Of a DNA stretch of 46,173 bases, positions 43,267-46,173 are shown piece after piece. Source of the DNA: Alphaproteobacteria bacterium (GTDB lineage Bacteria; Pseudomonadota; Alphaproteobacteria; Micropepsales; Micropepsaceae); assembly GCA_013389115.1 (NCBI GenBank), contig JACADY010000076.1, positions 1-46,173 on the forward strand. The letters run 5' to 3'. Made by a program: the position numbers and the translations under genes. Within the stretch, counting starts at the first letter, position 1, and every line of letters starts with the position of its first letter. A model generated the notes under the pieces. The model ran no database searches, was not told the DNA's origin, and worked only from the letters and a program-made list of their open reading frames with translations.

Positions 43267-44265
43267 TCAATCCATGGTCAGGGCGATCTTTCCCTTGACC
43301 TTGCGCGCGGCCATCTCGTTCAGCGCCTCTGCCACCTTCGCCATCGGATAAGTCTTTGACACATAGGGCTTGAGCCTGCCTGATTGCGCAAAGCCCATGA
43401 GCTCGGCGATGTTCTCCTGGTTGCCCTTGGGGTCCCGCGCCGTGAAGGCACCCCAGAACACGCCGATGATCTGACAGCCTTTGAGCAGCGTGAGGTTGAG
43501 CGGGATCGAGGGAATACCGGCCGGAAAGCCGATCACGAGATAGCGCCCCTCCCACGCGATGGCGCGCAGCGCCGGCTCCGCATAGGTGCCGCCAACCGCG
43601 TCATAGATGACGTTCGCGCCCTCTCCGCCCATCACGTTCTTGAAATCATCCGAGAGTTTTCTCTGCGCATCCCGGTCGAGCGGGCCCTCCGGATAGACGA
43701 TGCCGCCCGCCGCCCCGCGGCTGATGCACAGATCGACCTTGTCCTGGCTTGAGGCGGCGGCGATCACGCGCGCGCCCATGAGCACGCCAAGCTCGACCGC
43801 TGCAAGCCCGACGCCGCCCGCTGCACCCAGCACCAGCAGCGTTTCCCCTGCTTTCAGTTGGGCCCGGTTCTTGAGCGCATAATGCGAGGTGCCATAGGTG
43901 AGCATGAAGGCCGAGGCCGAAACGAGATCGAGCGCATCGGGAATGGGGATGAGGCGGGCCTGGTCGCAGGCGACTTCCTGGGCAAAGCCGCCCCAGCCAA
44001 CAGAACCGATCACCCGGTCGCCCGGCTTCACCTGCGTGACGCCTTCGCCCACTTCCTTGATGATGCCGGCAACCTCGCCCCCCGGCGAGAATGGCAACGG
44101 CGGCCGGAACTGATACTTGTTCTGGATGATGAGCACATCGGGGAAATTGACGCCGGCCGCCTTGACCGCGATGACGACCTGACCCTTGCCTGGCTTCGGA
44201 CTTGGCACCTCTTCGATGACGAGGCTTTCGGGCGGTCCATACTCCTTGCAAAGAACGGCTTTCAT
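43267..44265 (-). CDS. NADPH:quinone oxidoreductase family (MDR)
   Basis: The 332-residue medium-chain reductase starts MKAVLCKEYGPPESL. It has the quinone-reductase features AGVNFPDVLIIQNKYQFRPP, the nucleotide-binding loop LGAAGGVGLAAVELG (about 150-164), and a C-terminal VKGKIALTMD. It lacks zinc-ligand cysteines, as expected for the QOR subgroup. The start at 44265 is preceded by a long shadow frame. It is convergent with the small ORF/terminator and divergent from the DUF6491 gene. Confidence 0.93.
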   Translation of the reverse strand: MKAVLCKEYGPPESLVIEEVPSPKPGKGQVVIAVKAAGVNFPDVLIIQNKYQFRPPLPFSPGGEVAGIIKEVGEGVTQVKPGDRVIGSVGWGGFAQEVACDQARLIPIPDALDLVSASAFMLTYGTSHYALKNRAQLKAGETLLVLGAAGGVGLAAVELGVLMGARVIAAASSQDKVDLCISRGAAGGIVYPEGPLDRDAQRKLSDDFKNVMGGEGANVIYDAVGGTYAEPALRAIAWEGRYLVIGFPAGIPSIPLNLTLLKGCQIIGVFWGAFTARDPKGNQENIAELMGFAQSGRLKPYVSKTYPMAKVAEALNEMAARKVKGKIALTMD

Positions 44266-44488
44266 GCGGCGTCTCCCTTGTGTCGCGATTGGCGTAAGAT
44301 GCGGCACGTTAGGCCAGGCTTTGCGGCACCCGCAAGCAAGCAGCGCCGTGCGCTCCCTTGCGCAAACCCGATGGCGCGATTTTAACGCCGACGAGGCGCG
44401 CCCTCCCTTCAGGAACGGCGCGTTTTGGGCTAATCTCGAATGGGGCTTGAGGAAGGGCTGTCGAAACGCATTGTCGAGGAGACAAGCC

Positions 44489-44887
44489 ATGAGAATTATC
44501 CTGGGTGTTGCCGCCGCGGCGTTGATTGCGGGATCCGCCTTTGCGGAGGAATCGAAGGACAACTCGGCCGCATCGCTGCTCCCCAGCGACACGCCGAACA
44601 AATGCGCGATGGCAAGTCAGATCGATCGTTGGTCCTATATCGATGACCACACGATCATTGTGGAGACGAGCCGCTCGAACCGCTTCAAGGTCACCTTTCT
44701 CAATCCGTGTCATGACCTCGATTTCAGCTACCGCCTCGCGCTCGACACGCGCGGCGTGGGCTGCCTGTCGGTGGGCGATACCGTGCTGGCGATTCCCATG
44801 ACGGTCGGGCCGAAGCAGCGCTGCTTCATCAAGAGCGTCGAACACCTGGCGCCGGAAAAAAAGGCCGAGGCGGCACCGGCAAACTGA
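44489..44887 (+). CDS. Secreted DUF6491-type protein, four cysteines (copy 1)
   Basis: The 132-residue product has a signal peptide (MRIILGVAAAALIAGSAFAEE) preceded by GAGGAG. The mature part shows WSYIDDHTIIVE, VTFLNPCHDLDFSYRL and QRCFIKSVEHL, as in DUF6491. Four cysteines lie at 39, 74, 92 and 112. The next gene but one has the same pattern with nearly equal spacing. Two disulfides in the periplasm are likely. The function is unknown. Confidence 0.85.
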   Translation: MRIILGVAAAALIAGSAFAEESKDNSAASLLPSDTPNKCAMASQIDRWSYIDDHTIIVETSRSNRFKVTFLNPCHDLDFSYRLALDTRGVGCLSVGDTVLAIPMTVGPKQRCFIKSVEHLAPEKKAEAAPAN

Positions 44888-45186
44888 TTGCCGCGTCCTG
44901 CATGGGACAGGCGATGAGCAAGGAAGTACCGCCCCCGGACGCCGTTTGAACTTCCCCCTCACCCAGAGGTTTGAGGCGAAGCCGAGCCGCGAAGGCTGAG
45001 GGGAATGACGGCGGGTCGCGGATGGCCCGCCCTGAGCGCCAACGCCCCACAGCGCAACTCACAACTTCGTGGATGGGTCTCAGCTTATCGTGATGAAGAG
45101 TTGAGCCCATCACCGCCCCTTCCGCACTTAGCGTGTCGCCATCGCCGCATAGGGGCGATGGGACGCGTAAAATGGGAGAGCGAGAC
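44888..45186. other. Spacer with a type C palindrome between the two paralogues
   Basis: The 299-bp gap contains a hairpin with arms 44952-44961 (TTCCCCCTCA) and 44997-45005 (TGAGGGGAA), imperfect by one bulged C. The remainder has no gene-like frame. The second paralogue probably has its own promoter here, which I could not place. Confidence 0.5.
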
Positions 45187-45510
45187 ATGAAATCGATGAT
45201 TCTGGTGGGCTGCCTGGCCGCAGCCGCGATGATCCCTGCTGCCGCGATGGCGGCGGAGGAATGCGATTGGACGAAGAAGATTCGCGACGTGTCGCGCATC
45301 GACGGAACCACAAGCGTTCTGACCTTCAGATCCAACAAGGAATACAAGGTTGAATTTGAAGCCTCATGCCCCGCGCTCATCGGCACGAAGGTCGTGCGCC
45401 TTGTGCGCAAGAGCGCGCAGTGCATTGCAGCGGGCGACCAGATTGCGGCGGTGAACGGCGTGGGTTCAGAAACCCGCTGCGCCATCAAGACAGCGACGCC
45501 GGCGAGTTAA
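45187..45510 (+). CDS. Secreted four-cysteine protein, paralogue of the 44489 gene (copy 2)
   Basis: The 107-residue product has a signal peptide (MKSMILVGCLAAAAMIPAAAMAAE is its range, ending near residue 23). Mature cysteines are at 26, 61, 79 and 98. The spacing of 35, 18 and 19 residues compares with 35, 18 and 20 in the upstream gene. CIAAGDQIAAV matches CLSVGDTVLAI and TRCAIK matches QRCFIK. Overall identity is low, so this is an old duplication. The function is unknown. Confidence 0.82.
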   Translation: MKSMILVGCLAAAAMIPAAAMAAEECDWTKKIRDVSRIDGTTSVLTFRSNKEYKVEFEASCPALIGTKVVRLVRKSAQCIAAGDQIAAVNGVGSETRCAIKTATPAS

Positions 45511-45569
45511 GCCAGATCGCGAACAGTGGCGTTCCCGGTTCTCGCGAATTGTGAAGCGCCAATTGCGCG

Positions 45570-45614
45570 TCCAAGCAGACCATTCATGGGCCAACCTTGG
45601 AAAGTCTGCTTGGA
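45570..45614. repeat. 11-bp perfect inverted repeat between convergent genes
   Basis: TCCAAGCAGAC (45570-45580) and GTCTGCTTGGA (45604-45614) are perfect complements with a 23-base loop. The loop itself holds the small palindromes CATTCATG and CCAACCTTGG. It lies 59 bp after the copy-2 stop and 9 bp beyond the asparaginase stop. A terminator or a repeat element are both possible; no T-tract is seen. Confidence 0.7.
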
Positions 45615-45623
45615 TAGCATGCC

Positions 45624-46173
45624 TCAGCGAAGCCGGCGGAAGGTATCCGTGATGGCTGGCGCCACGCGCCGCTCGCCAACCATATCCCCGCCCGTGTTGA
45701 AGAGAGGCGCTTTGACGAGCGCGGCGATGTCGGGATCGTTTGCATCGAGCACGCCGAGCGCGGCAAGAACGCTCGCGATCACGGTCTCAGCAGCCCGTCC
45801 CGCGCCGTCATCGATTTTCACCGCGACGCCCATCCCCAGCCCCGGAATGATGGCGCAGTGAATGCCCTCCGCGCCGGCCTTTGTCGTCGCCGCGAACGCA
45901 GCCTTGCCGATCATGAGCGCGTCCGCCCGTCCGTGACCCGAGCCGAGCAGCGGATGCGCGCGCACGGCCCCGTGCAGGCGGCGCGCCGCCGCGTCCATCG
46001 CGGGCGGCAGGGTTGATGGTACCGCAAGCGCAGCCATCCCCCGCGCAAGCGCCTGGATCGGCAGCGCATAGTTCGGCGCGCAACACCCATCGATGCCGGA
46101 CTGAAGCGATGTCTCTTCGACGCCGCAGCATCGGCAAAGGGCGTCGCGCACCGCCCGCTGCACCGGGTGATCA
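45624..46173 (-). CDS. L-asparaginase II family protein, 5' part outside the window
   Basis: The visible part of 182 codons or so is the C-terminal half of an AnsA-type asparaginase (the Rhizobium etli AnsA family, PF06089). Motifs are DHPVQRAVRDAL, the diagnostic GIDGCCAPNYALPIQALARGMA, HPLLGSGHG, GAEGIHCAIIPGLGMGVAVKIDDG and RAAETVIASVLAALG. The frame stays open to the window edge, so the start and the N-terminal catalytic residues are not seen. The family hydrolyses asparagine to aspartate and ammonia. Confidence 0.9.
   Translation of the reverse strand, partial: DHPVQRAVRDALCRCCGVEETSLQSGIDGCCAPNYALPIQALARGMAALAVPSTLPPAMDAAARRLHGAVRAHPLLGSGHGRADALMIGKAAFAATTKAGAEGIHCAIIPGLGMGVAVKIDDGAGRAAETVIASVLAALGVLDANDPDIAALVKAPLFNTGGDMVGERRVAPAITDTFRRLR

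Noticed and set aside
1..46173. Search for CRISPR arrays, toxin-antitoxin pairs, phage genes, insertion sequences and tRNAs
   Set aside because: By eye I saw no regularly spaced repeats with unique spacers, no transposase or integrase motifs, and no tRNA T-loop patterns. A covariance-model scan would be needed to exclude small RNAs such as SRP RNA.

Overview
The window looks like chromosomal DNA of a GC-rich alphaproteobacterium. The evidence is gene order and family content: ffh-rpsP-rimM-trmD-rplS next to leuC-leuD, dapF-mtaB-ftsY-yciB, acnA divergent from a ccmABCDG cluster and followed by a DUF1223 gene, a DUF2794 gene, an AnsA-type asparaginase, and mosaic intergenic palindromes of a kind common in this class. 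I cannot name the genus. A Hyphomicrobiales- or Parvibaculales-like organism is a guess. I see no phage, transposase, CRISPR array, tRNA or rRNA.

Layout. 1-9 kb, mostly minus strand: leucine biosynthesis (leuC, leuD) and the ribosome/SRP operon (ffh, rpsP, rimM, trmD, rplS), with a small VOC-fold gene on the plus strand and a secreted prolyl-oligopeptidase-like S9 peptidase. 9-14 kb, plus: dapF, mtaB, ftsY and yciB, all overlapping head to tail, then a NUDIX gene (minus) and a MarR regulator. 14-18.1 kb, minus: a crotonase-family gene coupled to the cytochrome c maturation genes ccmA, ccmB, ccmC, ccmD and ccmG. 18.4-22.1 kb, plus: acnA and a secreted DUF1223 protein. 22.1-28.5 kb, minus: a short-chain dehydrogenase with a frameshift, an arylamine N-acetyltransferase, and a four-gene GldA/GldF/GldG-like ABC system with a DUF4340 partner. 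28.8-33.1 kb: DUF2794, a BI-1 family membrane protein, then an operon of aldo-keto reductase, ThpR and a membrane protein with a signal-peptidase-like domain lacking catalytic residues. 33.3-37.6 kb: OmpW and a sirtuin sharing an intergenic FNR/FixK-like box, LepB, a DHFR-like reductase, a metallopeptidase, a pterin dehydratase and an MBL hydrolase. 37.6-46.2 kb: a coiled-coil/HhH protein with a BON-OmpA protein, an SDR, YkvA, a small unknown gene, a LysR regulator with a perfect T-N11-A palindrome, a tiny unannotated ORF with a strong terminator, a quinone oxidoreductase, two paralogous four-cysteine secreted proteins, and a partial asparaginase.

Most genes are housekeeping. Ffh and FtsY together form the SRP targeting pathway; LepB processes its exported substrates. 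CcmABCDG handle haem export and thiol reduction for c-type cytochromes, though ccmE, ccmF and ccmH are not here. The less ordinary content lies in the intergenic repeats, which extend the rplS reading frame and supply stop codons to two genes, in the GldG-type ABC operon, in the signal-peptidase-like pseudoenzyme, and in the paralogous cysteine-patterned proteins. I found no clear case for a wholly new defence or mobile system.
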